The notes beneath the pieces were generated by a model. It ran no database searches and had not been told where the DNA came from. It saw only the letters and a program-made list of their open reading frames with translations. Position numbers and translations under genes: made by a program. From Oceanospirillaceae bacterium (GTDB taxonomy: Bacteria; Pseudomonadota; Gammaproteobacteria; Pseudomonadales; Balneatricaceae), in the NCBI GenBank assembly GCA_013215505.1, contig JABSQZ010000024.1, forward strand, positions 48,589 through 112,588: DNA of 64,000 nt, in the 5' to 3' direction. Of this stretch, positions 18,762 to 30,500 are shown in pieces. How positions within the stretch are numbered: the stretch's first letter is position 1; every line of letters begins with the position of its first letter.

Positions 18762-21700
18762 TTAATCGGTGGTTTTTCGGTACAGCCAAATGCGTAGCAT
18801 CGACAGTACTTTATCCATATCCAGGGGTTTGGTCAGATACTCGGATGCACCTGCTTCGATGCACTGTTGCCGGTCTGCGGGCATCGCCTTGGCGGTTAAG
18901 GCAATAATAGGAATATCGTGGTACAGAGGTATTTGTCGAATGTGCCGGGTCGCCTCATAACCATCCATCACCGGCATCATCATATCCATTAATATCAGAT
19001 CGATAGGATCCTCTAAGGTCGTTAACCGGTCGATTGCGACTTGACCGTTTTCAGCTTGAACTACTTTGATTCCAGATTGTTCCAGTATCCGGGTCATTGC
19101 AAACACATTACGCATGTCGTCATCGACTACTAGTATTCGTCTACCCAACAACATGGCATCCTGATCGTGCAGCATTTTTAAGCTCTGCTGCTGTTTAATG
19201 GAATATTTGTGGCCTACATGATGTAAAAATAGTGTTACATCATCCAGCAAACGCTCGGGGGATTCGGCCCCTTTTATCACTATTGAAGAGCTAAATTGAT
19301 TAAGAATTTGATATTCAGCGGTATTCATGGTTTTTCCGGTGTAGATTATGATGGGCACGCCAGAGGCTCCGGGCTGCTCACTGATGGTCTTGACCAGTTC
19401 TGTACCGCCGATGTCCGTTAACTCCATATCAATTATTATGCAATCGAAATATTGATCTGAGAGCTGCATACAAGCATTGTCACTGTTACTGGAAAAACAC
19501 AGTTCCGTGTCGCTGCTGGCTATTAAGTGCTTAATTTCCTCAGCAGAATTGCTGTTATCTTCGATCACTAAAATGCGTTTTATTTTCTGCTCGGTATTTT
19601 TATAAATTTCCAGTAGGGTAGAGGTGATAGCCTCCGCATCGGCGGGCTTTTGCAAGTAGCTAATAGCGCCTTGATGCAAAGATTCCATTTTGTTATTACC
19701 CGCTGAAATCACATGTACCGGGATATGCCGGGTCTGTAGGTTGTTCTTTAGCTGTTCCAATACCCGTAATCCACTGATATCCGGCAAACCTAAATCCAAT
19801 AATATTCCTGTTGGTGCAAACTCTAACGCTAACATCAAACCCTCGCGCCCTTTATTGGTGGCGATTACTTTAGAGTCAAGACTGTGGATCAGGTCGATTA
19901 AAATTTTACTAAAGGCGCGATCATCTTCGATCAGTAGTAAACAAGGCTCATGCTCTGCAGCCGTGTTTCGGTCATCATTCAACCAATCATTGGCAATACT
20001 CTGAACAACTAAATCCGTGATTTCTGGTGGCACAGCTGCCACTGACTCAGCGCTGCTGGCAACGGTTGTTAACGGGTTTGAATTATCAGGGCTGTGCAGC
20101 GGCAAGGTCAGGCAAAATTTACTGCCCATATTGGTTTTACTGATCAAGCTAATTTTTCCACCCAGTAACTGGGCAAGCTCTTTGGAGATAGAGAGCCCCA
20201 GACCTGTGCCACCGTACTTTCGATTGCTACCGCCATCGGCCTGTTGAAATGCAGCAAAGATGTCTTGTTGTTGATGTTCGGCGATACCTATACCTGTGTC
20301 GATAACACTAAAACACACACAATCCTGCTGCTGTAAGCTAGCTGTATCAGGCGCCGGATGAATATCCAGTTTGACACTGCCCTGTTCAGTAAACTTAAAA
20401 GCATTCGACAAAAAATTCTTCAAGACTTGTTCTAACCTGTGTTTGTCAGTGGTTATTTTTTCTGTTAATCGCTCATCGACAGTAATTTCAAAGTCTAAAT
20501 TCTTGTTTTTTGCAACCGGGGTAAACAGTGCTTTGAGGGTATGCTTAACATCCCCCGGGAAAAAGGATTCCGAGCTCAAGCTTAACATTCCCGCTTCGAC
20601 TTTGGATAAATCCATAATATCGTTGATTAATGCCAGTAATGTTTGTCCTCCTTGATAGACAATATCTGCTTCTTCAACCTGATCTTTGGTTAAGTTACCG
20701 GTTTGGTTTTCGTACAAAGATTTGGATAAAATTAACATAGAGTTCAAGGGTGTACGTAATTCGTGAGACATGTTGGCCAAAAACTCTGACTTGTATTTAC
20801 TGGCCAAGGTAAGCTGCTCTGCTTTGGCCTCGACTAAGCTGTGAGAGTGCTGTAATTGCTCCGTCTGTAATGTTAAAGCTTGCTGTTTCTCTTCAAGTTC
20901 TTCGTTGCTGGCTTTAAGCTCTTCGCTTTGTACTTTCAGCTCTTCCTCGGAACATCTCAACCCTTCTTCGGATTTTTTCAGTTGTTGAGTTTGTGTTTCC
21001 AATTCATCATTACTGGATTGTAAACGGTGTTTTTGATCTTTGAGTTCAAGAACATTGAGTTGGTTAGTTTTTAATAGTTGATTGGTCACTTCTCGGGATT
21101 TAGCGCTTTGCAGTGCAATTGCAAGGGTTTCTTGAATCTGTTGCAAAAACTCTGCTGGTCTGCTGTGGTAAGTGTTAAAGCTGGCAAATTCCAATACCGC
21201 TATTACCTGGCCATCTTGTAACACCGGAAACAGCAGCAGTGAGCAGGGGATACTGCTACCAAGACCAGAGCTAATCTGCAGGTAATTTTCCGGTACATTA
21301 TTGACAATAGCGATGCTTTTATTCACTGCTGCCTGGCCCACCAGCCCCTCTCCAAATTTATAGTGACTTTGCTGTTGCCGAACTGTCCTGGCATAGCTCC
21401 CCACTAAGTCCAATTCATTCTGATTATTCAGCAGAAACAGCGCCGCTTGATTAGCCCCTAAGATAGGCGCTAAAAACTTCAGAATATTGTCACTTAGAGT
21501 TGCAACTTCTTGTACTCCGGCCATCATTGCATTTAGGTGATTAAGTTGTTCTTTGGCAATGGCACTTGTTTCTATAATTGCAGTGCTGCGTCTGATTTTA
21601 ATCGCGAAATAACTGATGGTAAAAATGCCCAGCATAGAAATAGCCAGAATTATCCAGAACAAACCTGACAGTGCCTGCTTAGAATAGGCAGTTGCCGCCT

Positions 21701-22328
21701 CTAATGGAATGGTGACTTCTAAAATCCCTCTCACGTCTCCTAGCTGCCAATCATCTTTCGGGGTTAGGGGGTGTGAGTTGTGACAATCCACACAACTTTC
21801 ACGCATGATATCGGCTTTGGCGTATCTCAATATTCTGCGCCCATCTAACTGTTCGAATTGACTGTACTCTTGTTCGGGGTTCTGTTGTAAATACTGCCAG
21901 GCATGCTTGGAAAAGCTATCCTTAAGACCTCCTTCGCTTTCTCGCCAGGGAAATGGATAGGGGCTATACAGCCGCGTGTTCGCCCCGTTATTTTGCTCGC
22001 CAATCTTCTGCCCCAGTAACATACTTAAGGTTGCCGGTAGTGGAATCGCCCCCTCGGTGGCGCGGTAATCATGAGTGACTTTGATACCTTGAGATTTTAC
22101 GATATTGACTACTTCAGAAGTGTATAAAGTTCGGAATTCCTCCAGTGCTCTGGCGTATATTTTAGCGTCGTTAAGTGCCGCTTTCTGGGTTAATTGCGCA
22201 CTGAGCCTATAGGTAAAGCTGTATAGCCCAATGCCAATCAAAGTGAATATTAAGGTTAAGCTTGCTATCAGTTTAAGCAGATAGGTTTTGTCTTTTTTAT
22301 TATCTACTGCAATAGAATTGCTGTGCAT
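18762..22328 (-). CDS. hybrid histidine kinase with periplasmic CxxCH (DUF3365) sensor and three receiver domains
   Basis: 1188 residues. A transmembrane helix (about 18-40) leads into a periplasmic DUF3365/Tll0287-like domain containing Cys179-x2-Cys182-His183 (a c-type haem attachment motif), followed by a second helix (about 220-243), a GAF domain (about 260-400), a Glu/Gln-rich coiled coil, and HisKA with His522 in MSHELRTPLN. HATPase_c follows (GGTGLGL near 650), then three receivers with phospho-acceptors Asp845, Asp967 and Asp1115. All three keep the acidic pocket and the conserved lysine. The architecture implies a haem or redox signal relayed to REC domains. It has close paralogues at 23303 and 27514. 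Confidence 0.92.
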   Translation of the reverse strand: MHSNSIAVDNKKDKTYLLKLIASLTLIFTLIGIGLYSFTYRLSAQLTQKAALNDAKIYARALEEFRTLYTSEVVNIVKSQGIKVTHDYRATEGAIPLPATLSMLLGQKIGEQNNGANTRLYSPYPFPWRESEGGLKDSFSKHAWQYLQQNPEQEYSQFEQLDGRRILRYAKADIMRESCVDCHNSHPLTPKDDWQLGDVRGILEVTIPLEAATAYSKQALSGLFWIILAISMLGIFTISYFAIKIRRSTAIIETSAIAKEQLNHLNAMMAGVQEVATLSDNILKFLAPILGANQAALFLLNNQNELDLVGSYARTVRQQQSHYKFGEGLVGQAAVNKSIAIVNNVPENYLQISSGLGSSIPCSLLLFPVLQDGQVIAVLEFASFNTYHSRPAEFLQQIQETLAIALQSAKSREVTNQLLKTNQLNVLELKDQKHRLQSSNDELETQTQQLKKSEEGLRCSEEELKVQSEELKASNEELEEKQQALTLQTEQLQHSHSLVEAKAEQLTLASKYKSEFLANMSHELRTPLNSMLILSKSLYENQTGNLTKDQVEEADIVYQGGQTLLALINDIMDLSKVEAGMLSLSSESFFPGDVKHTLKALFTPVAKNKNLDFEITVDERLTEKITTDKHRLEQVLKNFLSNAFKFTEQGSVKLDIHPAPDTASLQQQDCVCFSVIDTGIGIAEHQQQDIFAAFQQADGGSNRKYGGTGLGLSISKELAQLLGGKISLISKTNMGSKFCLTLPLHSPDNSNPLTTVASSAESVAAVPPEITDLVVQSIANDWLNDDRNTAAEHEPCLLLIEDDRAFSKILIDLIHSLDSKVIATNKGREGLMLALEFAPTGILLDLGLPDISGLRVLEQLKNNLQTRHIPVHVISAGNNKMESLHQGAISYLQKPADAEAITSTLLEIYKNTEQKIKRILVIEDNSNSAEEIKHLIASSDTELCFSSNSDNACMQLSDQYFDCIIIDMELTDIGGTELVKTISEQPGASGVPIIIYTGKTMNTAEYQILNQFSSSIVIKGAESPERLLDDVTLFLHHVGHKYSIKQQQSLKMLHDQDAMLLGRRILVVDDDMRNVFAMTRILEQSGIKVVQAENGQVAIDRLTTLEDPIDLILMDMMMPVMDGYEATRHIRQIPLYHDIPIIALTAKAMPADRQQCIEAGASEYLTKPLDMDKVLSMLRIWLYRKTTD

Positions 22329-22694
22329 CGCAACAACCTTTAATGGCTAAAATTACTGATCTGGTACTGAGATTTCGATCATTGAGCTGTATTTAATGTA
22401 AAAAAAATGCAGCTGCGAATTGAGATTTATATTCGCTTAAGGAATATGAGAATAAGTATAGGCGTTGATCCTGTTTTTGCCCTGTGGTAGTCAAATGACT
22501 TAGATATAATGTTTAAAAATCGCTGCAGTTAACCGTTAAAAACAAGTCGGCTTTATTAACAACAGCTTCCGGTGGATAAAAACCCAATTAAAACAGCTGC
22601 AAACTAGCTGATCCAGGTAAATGGTCTAATCTTAAATGCAACTTAAATAACTTAAGTTCTCTGGGCCTATGTTTCTTTAGCAACCAATAACAGG
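22329..22694. other. divergent intergenic region, no gene seen
   Basis: 366 bp between the divergent hybrid kinase and the truncated binding-protein gene. AT-rich, with no open frame of note. It should hold the promoters of both. Confidence 0.4.
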
Positions 22695-23120
22695 ATGATT
22701 TCTATGAAGTTGGCATGTTTAGTCCCCCTTGCATTTGCATTGATGAATAGCGCCTGGGTAGTCGCGGTTGAAACAATCCGAATTGGCATCGGTCATCAGA
22801 GCACCTGCACTGATACTTATACTGCGGGGATAATCGTTGAACAGCTAAAATTGTTTGAAAAGCATCTGCCGATTAGCGGTAAATATAAAGATGTTAAATT
22901 TGTTCTCGACTGGCAGGACTACACCTCAGGTCCGCCAATCACCCAGCGGATGTTAGCCAACAAAATTCAGATAGGGGTGATGGGTGATTACCCATTAATT
23001 GTCAACGGTGCCAAGTTCCAGAGTACTGCAAGTTTGCAAACCCACTATATCTCCAGGACCGGCTATAATTTGCGCGGCTCCGGGAATGGCATTGTAGTAC
23101 CGGTTTGTTACTGGCATTGA
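22695..23120 (+). pseudogene. truncated ABC-type substrate-binding protein (NMT1/THI5/taurine-like)
   Basis: Begins MISMKLACLVPLAFALMNS with a signal peptide. It continues with segments typical of the nitrate/taurine/thiamine-precursor binding proteins (VDTYTAG-like region, LDWQDYTSGPPITQRML, IQIGVMGDYPLIVNGAKF, then TGYNLRGSGNGIVVPV) and stops after 141 codons, roughly a third of the usual length. The following 180 bp carry short in-frame scraps (LLALNLLADRGLQ at about 23103-23141) but no continuing protein. It lies directly upstream of the hybrid kinase at 23303 and could once have been its ligand-binding partner. Confidence 0.75.
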
Positions 23121-23302
23121 ATTTGTTGGCAGATCGTGGACTGCAAAGTGAGCGGAAAATAACCACAATCAAAGGGCAAATATCAGAGCGCCCCAAGCAC
23201 AACCTCAAATCCTGCCGGGAACAACTAGCCATATGGCTACCTCTAGAGGCAGTAATGCGATAGATAATATCGATAATTGGACTTCCTTAGGGACATGGAA
23301 AA

Positions 23303-26300
23303 ATGACACCGGTATCTAAACTACAAGTAAATTCAATCTCAGTAAAAATGATCTGCATGATCATAGGGTTTTTGTCGATCTTGCTCATGATCGGTGGGGT
23401 GAACTACTTATCACAAGAAAAAATTGGCAGTCATTTAAAAGCCATAAATGCATCGGATATTCCGGTTTTGTCGGCTCTGTCGCAGCTCAATCTAGCTCTG
23501 ATGCAAAGAGCGGTGTTGTTTGAGCAAGCATTTCGTAATGGCTATGAGGTAGCGCTGGGCGATGACAGAGCGATAGTTTCGTTTGAGCGCGGACGGGCGA
23601 ACTTATTTGATTTAATAGCACAAACTAACGAATTATTTGACACCAGTAAAATACTGTTAAATCAATATGTGGCAGTACGACTTAAAGAAAGCCCGGAAGT
23701 TGCAGACAAGTTGCTGGTTGAACTACTGTTGTTGGAAAAAGAATTGTCGCTGCAAAATGAATACGCCAGTAAATTATTTAAATTGCTGCGGGTCGGTCAT
23801 CTGGAAAAAGCTAAATCCTATGAACAAGATATCGCAAAAAATCACCAGGCACTGCAATCCTCCTTAAAATCAATTACTCAAGTGTTGATTTTGTCAGTGT
23901 CTGAGTTAGTAGAGAGTGCCGGTAAAGATGAAAGCCAGGCACTGCGTAATGCTTTGTTATGGCTGTTGTTCAGTTTTATATTCGGCTCATTGATGGGGGT
24001 CTTTGTTACCCGCTCGATCACTAAACCTGCCCGACAGGCGTTGCTCATCGCAGAAACCATTACCTCGGGTGATTATCAGATTGACATTGGTGAGGTAAAA
24101 AACGATGAAATGGGTCTGCTATTGCAAGCGATGCAGACGATGGCAAACACTTTGGCCGGGCAAACTGAAAGTTTGAAACAAAATGCAGCGGCAGCGCTGT
24201 TAGAAAATCAACATTTAAGTAAAGGTAACCAGTTGGCTGCAAGCCTGGCTTTACTGGAAAAGAACATGCGCGGACAAGAGAGTCTAGCTGCACTGCTAAA
24301 TGCAGTTCTATCGGTGATAGGAAGGCAGCTAAATGTCTTAGCTTGCTGCTTTTATTACTACGATCAAAAGCTAAATAAACTTGAGCTAGTGGCCGGTTAT
24401 CAAATGGCCGATGATCGAGAGTTACATCAACAGATAAATTTGGGTTCTGGGTTAATCGGCCAAGTTGCTATTGACCAACAGAGCGTCACGCTGGACAACC
24501 TCAGTAGTGAAAGTATTAAAGTAGCTTCGCCCATGATGAGCATTAACAGTACTAGTTTGTTAATTGAACCACTAGTGTATATCGGCGCAAATGCCCTCAA
24601 ACAATTAAAAGGGGTGTTTGAAATCGCACTGTTTGAGCCTTTAAATCAGCAGCAACGGGAATTTATACAGCAGGCACTACCGTTAATCGGGACAAATTTG
24701 AATAGCTTAGAAGACCAGCTGCAAATTAATGACTTATTGAGTGATGCCACCGAGCAACGACTGCTTGTAGAAGCGGCAAACGCAGAGCTCGAAGAACAAG
24801 CATTTCACCTTAAGGCTTCTGAGGAAGAGTTAAAATGCAGTTACGAAGAGCTTGAAGAAAAACAGCAACAATTAAAACGCAATAATAATGAATTAGAACA
24901 GCAACACGAAGCATTAGCGCTGCAATCTGCAAAGCTACTAAGCTCCAAAAGCTTGCTAGAACAAAAAGCACAAGAGCTGACAGCGGCCAGTAAATACAAG
25001 TCAGAGTTCCTGGCGAATATGTCTCACGAGCTACGTACTCCTTTAAATAGTCTATTGATATTGTCTAAATCACTGGCAGATAATAAACCGGGTAATTTAA
25101 CGGCCGAGCAGGTTGAAGACGCCAGCATCGTTTATCAAGGGGGGCAGACTTTACTTACCTTAATCAATGACATTATGGATTTATCCAAAGTAGAAGCGGG
25201 TATGTTAGATATTAACCTGAACACTTTAAGCGCCGGGGATATCCGACAAAATTTGTTGCGCTTATTCACTCCACTGGCAGAGGAGAAGGGGTTGAGTTTT
25301 AGCATCACCGAGAAGAATTTAGACCTTGCTGTCTACTCAGACCGGCAAAGGGTTGAGCAAATATTAAAAAACTTCCTGGCCAACGCCGTTAAATTTACCG
25401 AGAGCGGCAGTATAAGACTGGATATCGACAGTGTCGGCGATGATCTTGGCTCAGATAAAGCACAGTCCCCGCAGAGTATATGTTTTAGTGTGACTGATAC
25501 CGGTATTGGTATTGAAAAGCATCAACAACGGGAGATCTTCGAGGCATTTAAACAAGCCGATGGGTCAACCAGCAGGAAATACGGAGGTACAGGTTTGGGC
25601 CTGTCCATCTCTAAACAGTTGGCAGAGTTGCTGGGGGGGAGTATAAGCTTGAGTAGTAAAATAGCTAAGGGCAGCATTTTTACTCTGACGCTTCCGCTCA
25701 TTTATCAAGCTGACAGTCCCCAGCTGCAACTGGCTTCTATTCAACAATCATCAAAGCCACAACCACAACCACAACCTTTTCCCGCACCCGAAATCGCGGC
25801 GCTGGCGGCTGTTGATGTGCAATCAGTGGCTACAGCAGCGGTGAATTTATGGCTTAAAGATGACAGGGGCGATTTGCAAGAAAGTGATAAAACATTATTG
25901 TTGATAGAAGATGATCGGGCTTTCAGCAAGATACTGATAGATTTGATTCATAAGGTGAATTTTAAAGTAATAACCACCGACAAGGGCCGCGACGGAATTC
26001 TGCTGGCGCAGCAATATTTACCTGCCGCTATTTTATTAGATTTAGGCCTGCCTGATATCAATGGTTTGCGGGTATTAGAGCAGTTAAAACAAAATTTGCA
26101 AACCCGGCATATACCGGTCCATGTTATTTCTGCAGCAGATAAAAAAATACAATCGCAGAATCTGGGAGCGATCAGTTATTTACAAAAACCAGCACAGCCA
26201 GAGGCGATTACCTCAACCTTAATAGAAATATATGCCAATAAACAGCCGCTTAAAAAAATGGTATTGGTGATCGAAGACGATAGCGACTGCGCCCAGCAGA

Positions 26301-27061
26301 TTAAACAGTTAATCGCGGGGCGCGATACCCAATTACTGTTCTCTGAAAGTGTAGAAGATGCCTGCCAGCAGTTAGATGCAGGGGACTTTGATTGTATTAT
26401 TTTAGACCTTGAACTCTCTGACATGAATGCCACTGAGCTGGTGAAGACCATTAGTGAACATGCAAGAGCAAAAGAAGTCCCTATTATCATTTATACCGGG
26501 CAGAATTTTAGCGACGCGCAGGATCGCATCCTACATCAATTCAGTGATTCAATTGTGATTAAAGGATCAGAGTCTCCCGAGCGGTTATTGGATGATGTGA
26601 CATTATTTCTGCACTGCCTGGGCAATCAGTACTCAGATCAACAGCAACAGGCATTACAGCTGTTGCACGATGAAAATGAAATGTTGCTCGACAGAAGGGT
26701 GTTAGTGGTTGACGATGACATGCGTAATGTCTTTGCTATTACCCGTATCCTGGAACAGGCGGGGATTCAGGTAACCCAAGCGCAAAATGGCGCGGTAGCC
26801 GTAGAATTACTGTCGGGGTTGAATCCAGCCATTGAACTGATACTGATGGATATAATGATGCCGGTAATGGACGGCTACCAGGCAATGGGCCTGATCAGGG
26901 AAATGCCGAATTATCAGACAACACCTATCATTGCTTTAACTGCTAAGGCGATGCCCGAGGATCGGCAAAAATGTATCGATGCAGGAGCCTGTGAATATCT
27001 AAGCAAACCACTGGATATGGATAAAGTGTTGGCGATGTTAAGGGTATGGCTGTATCGATAG
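23303..27061 (+). CDS. hybrid histidine kinase with HAMP, GAF and three receiver domains
   Basis: 1252 residues. Transmembrane helices at about 14-36 and 212-235 flank a helical periplasmic domain of the four-helix-bundle type. HAMP follows (about 236-290), then a GAF domain (about 320-465), a long coiled coil (about 480-565) and HisKA with His575 in MSHELRTPLN. HATPase_c has GGTGLGL near residue 763. Three receivers have Asp913, Asp1035 and Asp1183. A Pro/Gln-rich linker (QPQPQPQPF) separates kinase and receivers. It follows a decayed binding protein on the same strand. From the coiled coil onward it is closely similar to the kinases at 18762 and 27514, indicating tandem duplication with sensor exchange. 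Confidence 0.92.
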   Translation: MTPVSKLQVNSISVKMICMIIGFLSILLMIGGVNYLSQEKIGSHLKAINASDIPVLSALSQLNLALMQRAVLFEQAFRNGYEVALGDDRAIVSFERGRANLFDLIAQTNELFDTSKILLNQYVAVRLKESPEVADKLLVELLLLEKELSLQNEYASKLFKLLRVGHLEKAKSYEQDIAKNHQALQSSLKSITQVLILSVSELVESAGKDESQALRNALLWLLFSFIFGSLMGVFVTRSITKPARQALLIAETITSGDYQIDIGEVKNDEMGLLLQAMQTMANTLAGQTESLKQNAAAALLENQHLSKGNQLAASLALLEKNMRGQESLAALLNAVLSVIGRQLNVLACCFYYYDQKLNKLELVAGYQMADDRELHQQINLGSGLIGQVAIDQQSVTLDNLSSESIKVASPMMSINSTSLLIEPLVYIGANALKQLKGVFEIALFEPLNQQQREFIQQALPLIGTNLNSLEDQLQINDLLSDATEQRLLVEAANAELEEQAFHLKASEEELKCSYEELEEKQQQLKRNNNELEQQHEALALQSAKLLSSKSLLEQKAQELTAASKYKSEFLANMSHELRTPLNSLLILSKSLADNKPGNLTAEQVEDASIVYQGGQTLLTLINDIMDLSKVEAGMLDINLNTLSAGDIRQNLLRLFTPLAEEKGLSFSITEKNLDLAVYSDRQRVEQILKNFLANAVKFTESGSIRLDIDSVGDDLGSDKAQSPQSICFSVTDTGIGIEKHQQREIFEAFKQADGSTSRKYGGTGLGLSISKQLAELLGGSISLSSKIAKGSIFTLTLPLIYQADSPQLQLASIQQSSKPQPQPQPFPAPEIAALAAVDVQSVATAAVNLWLKDDRGDLQESDKTLLLIEDDRAFSKILIDLIHKVNFKVITTDKGRDGILLAQQYLPAAILLDLGLPDINGLRVLEQLKQNLQTRHIPVHVISAADKKIQSQNLGAISYLQKPAQPEAITSTLIEIYANKQPLKKMVLVIEDDSDCAQQIKQLIAGRDTQLLFSESVEDACQQLDAGDFDCIILDLELSDMNATELVKTISEHARAKEVPIIIYTGQNFSDAQDRILHQFSDSIVIKGSESPERLLDDVTLFLHCLGNQYSDQQQQALQLLHDENEMLLDRRVLVVDDDMRNVFAITRILEQAGIQVTQAQNGAVAVELLSGLNPAIELILMDIMMPVMDGYQAMGLIREMPNYQTTPIIALTAKAMPEDRQKCIDAGACEYLSKPLDMDKVLAMLRVWLYR

Positions 27062-27346
27062 ATATTGAGGGCTGACACCAATTGATTTTCCTGCTTTCAA
27101 GGTCGCTATTTGGTAACATTTATCCCATTTCAACCTTCCATAATCAAGCCACTGATGTCTGTCTCCCGTCTGATTACCGCATATTAAGCCACAGTACATT
27201 TTGTCTCGTTAAAAATGTCTTGTTAGTGTTCATATTGCTTTCAATTACAAGCTTGGCTTGTATGGAAGTTATTGTTTTTGCGCTATTTATTCGCATTAAT
27301 AGGAATTTTAACTATATTTAATTTAGCGTCTAATAAAGTCAGTTCC

Positions 27347-27382
27347 AGGGACTGTTTTTTGCTTCAATAACAGTCCCTTTAA
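27347..27382 (+). terminator. hairpin after the second kinase
   Basis: AGGGACTGTT (27347-27356) pairs with AACAGTCCCT (27369-27378) around a 12-base loop. It lies in the 390-bp gap between two same-strand kinase genes and probably ends the first transcript. The T-run is short. The rest of the gap (27062-27453) holds no convincing gene. Confidence 0.55.
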
Positions 27383-27513
27383 GCCTATTCAAAACGCAGA
27401 GAAGTTCGGTCTTAAGATGCTCAGCCGCTGGTAAGGGATTAGCAAAACTTAAGATGATCCGCAAGGCAGATACCCATAATCAAATATCTAGCTTGCAGCA
27501 AGGGAATGTACCT

Positions 27514-30500
27514 ATGAGTGAGACACAAAGCGAAAATTCTAACACCCAGGTTGTTCCGGTTTCGGCACTGATGAAACTGTTGGCGAATTTCAATACCCGC
27601 ACTAAATTACTGTTGGGATTTAGTGTGCCTCTTACGCTGTTAGCGCTAATTTGCACGGTCGTTTACTTCAATATTAACAAACTGATAGAGACTTCAAAAT
27701 GGGTTAAACACACCCAGCAAGTAATTGGCAAGGGTGAAGAACTGAAAAAATTAATGATCGATATGGAGACCGGGGAGCGAGGCTTCTTAATAACCGGTAA
27801 AGATTCATTCTTAGAGCCCTTTAATCACGCAGTGCAAGTGTGGGATGATAAAATTGATGGCTTACAGTTGCTGGTTGCGGATAACTCCGAGCAAGTTGAC
27901 AAATTAAAAACGGTTACTAATTTGCAAAAGCGCTGGTTGAGCGAAGCTGCAGATGTTGAAATTGCCAAACGACGCCTGGTAAAAAGTGATACTGCCAGTT
28001 TGGAATATATGCAAAAAGTATTACGCGAGGGACGTGGTAAAAACATATTGGATCAATTGCGACGTTCAATAGAGCAGCTGCAAGGGCTTTTTAGATCGTC
28101 CGATACTGCGCAGGGAGTAAATCTAGTACTGGCAATTTCCAAAGACATTGTTGATCAAGAAAGTGGTCAAAGAGGCTATTTAATCACCGGCGAAGAGAAT
28201 TTTCTTCAGCCCTACGTGCAAGGGTCAGCAAATTTTAGTTTGCATATGAGCAAATTGAGACAATATATAGATAATAATTATCAAGCGGAAACTATATTAG
28301 CAAAAATAGATTTATTAGAAATGGACACTGAAAAATGGCTAACCAATGCAGCAGAGCCTGAAATAGCATTGCGCAATGAAGTGTCTGCAGGAGTCAAAGA
28401 ATTTAAGGAGATAGAGAGCACTCTGATACAAGCAAACGGGAAAACTATATTAGATGGCATCAGAGCTGAAATAAAAGCAATAGACTTAGTATTTACTAAA
28501 GCAAATCATCAACTTGCTAAACATACATTAACCAGTATTGCAAAAAGCCTGGTTGATCAGGAGACCGGACAACGCGGCTATTTATTAACCGGTAAGACTG
28601 AGTTTTTACAGCCCTTTGAGCAGGCAAAGCTGAGATTGAAAACGTTGTTCATTAATCTTCGCCAAGAAGTCAGCAATAACTATAAAAATCCTGAAGTGTT
28701 ATTTCATCTAAACAAGATCCAAGAACAGGCAGCACAATGGCAACGCGAGGCAGCCAATCCTGAAATTGCCGCCAGGCGTGAGATCAATAACAGTGGACTG
28801 ACGACGCTGGAGTTTCTGGAGAAATCTTTAAACCGGAATGAGGGGAAGAAGTTACTGGATAATGTACGAGCGACTCTACAGCAATTAACTGCTTTTTTTA
28901 GAAACAATAATGATCTCCAAGGAGAAAATTTTGTCTTGAAAATGGCTAAATCAATGGTTGATCAGGAAACCGGGCAAAGAGGCTTTCTTATTACTGGAGA
29001 TGATAAGTACCTGCAGCCCTATTATCAAGGTCAACAAAATTTTGAGAACAGTTATATAGAGCTAATGTTGTATGTAGGGTTCAGTAACAGTGCCGCTAGT
29101 GTCACGGAACTACACGGCAGTGCTCACAGGCTCTATCAAAATGTCGACTTAATGAAAGCGGATTTAAAAAAGCTACGCAGCCAAATATCCGATTGGGTGC
29201 AACAGGCAGCAAAACCTGAGATTGATTCAAGAAGACGCCTGGATCAACAGGGGGATTCTAGTTTGATCTTCATTCAAAAAACCTTAATTCGCGAAACCGG
29301 CAAGGGCATTTTGGACCAGATACGGGATATGATTGATGAATTACAAGGCATTTTTTCCACCAGCAACATCAATGCGTCAAATTATTTGTGGCAGATTGCC
29401 AAGGGCATGGTTGACCAGGAGACGGGTGAACGCGGTTTTTTAATTACCGGAGAAGAACAGTTTTTAGAGCCTTATTATTCGGGGAAAGAGAGTTTGCGTC
29501 AAACATTTCCTAAGTTAAGGAATGTGGTGAACGATAATTTTGATTCTATAGTGTCAGAAAAAAAGCTGGATGCCGTTGAAAATTTAAGCTTGCGTTGGTT
29601 ACAACAGGCGGCGCAACCTGAACTGGCGCTGCGCGATCAGTTCAATGCTGGCGAGATCGAATTTTCCGAGATTGAGCAGACGATATCCGCTGGTTTAGGT
29701 AAGGGGGTGTTAGATAAAATCCGTTATTCCCTGGACGAGCTAAAGTCACAATTTGATCTGGCGCAAAACCAAACAGCTTACTATTTAATTTTGTTGTTAG
29801 AAAAAGATATTGTCGATCAAGAAACAGGGCAACGGGGCTATTTAGTCACAGGTAGAGCTGAGTTTTTACAACCATTCGAAGATGGTAAAGAATCTTTAAA
29901 GCGACACATTACTCAGCTACGCCAAGTGATTCAGGAAAACTATGATAAAAAAGTAGTGCTGGCAAAAATTGAGGCATTGCGTTTAAAGACCACAGAGTGG
30001 GAAGAGCGTGCCGGGGGACCGGAAATAGCGCTGCGCCGGGAGTTAAACAGCCAAGGCGCTAAAATGAGTGATGTGACGGCCCTGATTGAGCGGGAAACAG
30101 GCAAAAAACTCATAGATAATATCAGACAAGTACTATCAGATTTTGTCAGTGTTGAGCAGAAATTAATGACTGTCCGTGAACAGCAGGCAACGACTGCCGC
30201 AGACAACGTTATAGTGGTGATGGTAGTCGCTTCACTGCTGGCCCTTATGGTTGCTTTTGGGGTTTCATTATTAGTTTCCAACAGTATTTCCCGCAAATTA
30301 CGATCTTTGGTAGAGGCCACTGAAAATCTTGCCAGAGGAAATTTTCAGCAGCAGATTGAAATTACTTCCAGCGATGAGTTCAGTCATTTGGCCGTGGCTT
30401 TTAATGACCTGGCGGTAAAACTCAAACACAACATCGGTGAGCTGAATGAGCAAAATCAGCTGTTAAGCGCCTCTGAAGAAGAACTAAAAGATCAAAGTGA

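Noticed and set aside
27082..27321. 79-codon frame between two kinase genes
   Set aside because: No ribosome site, and low-complexity hydrophobic content just before a terminator hairpin.
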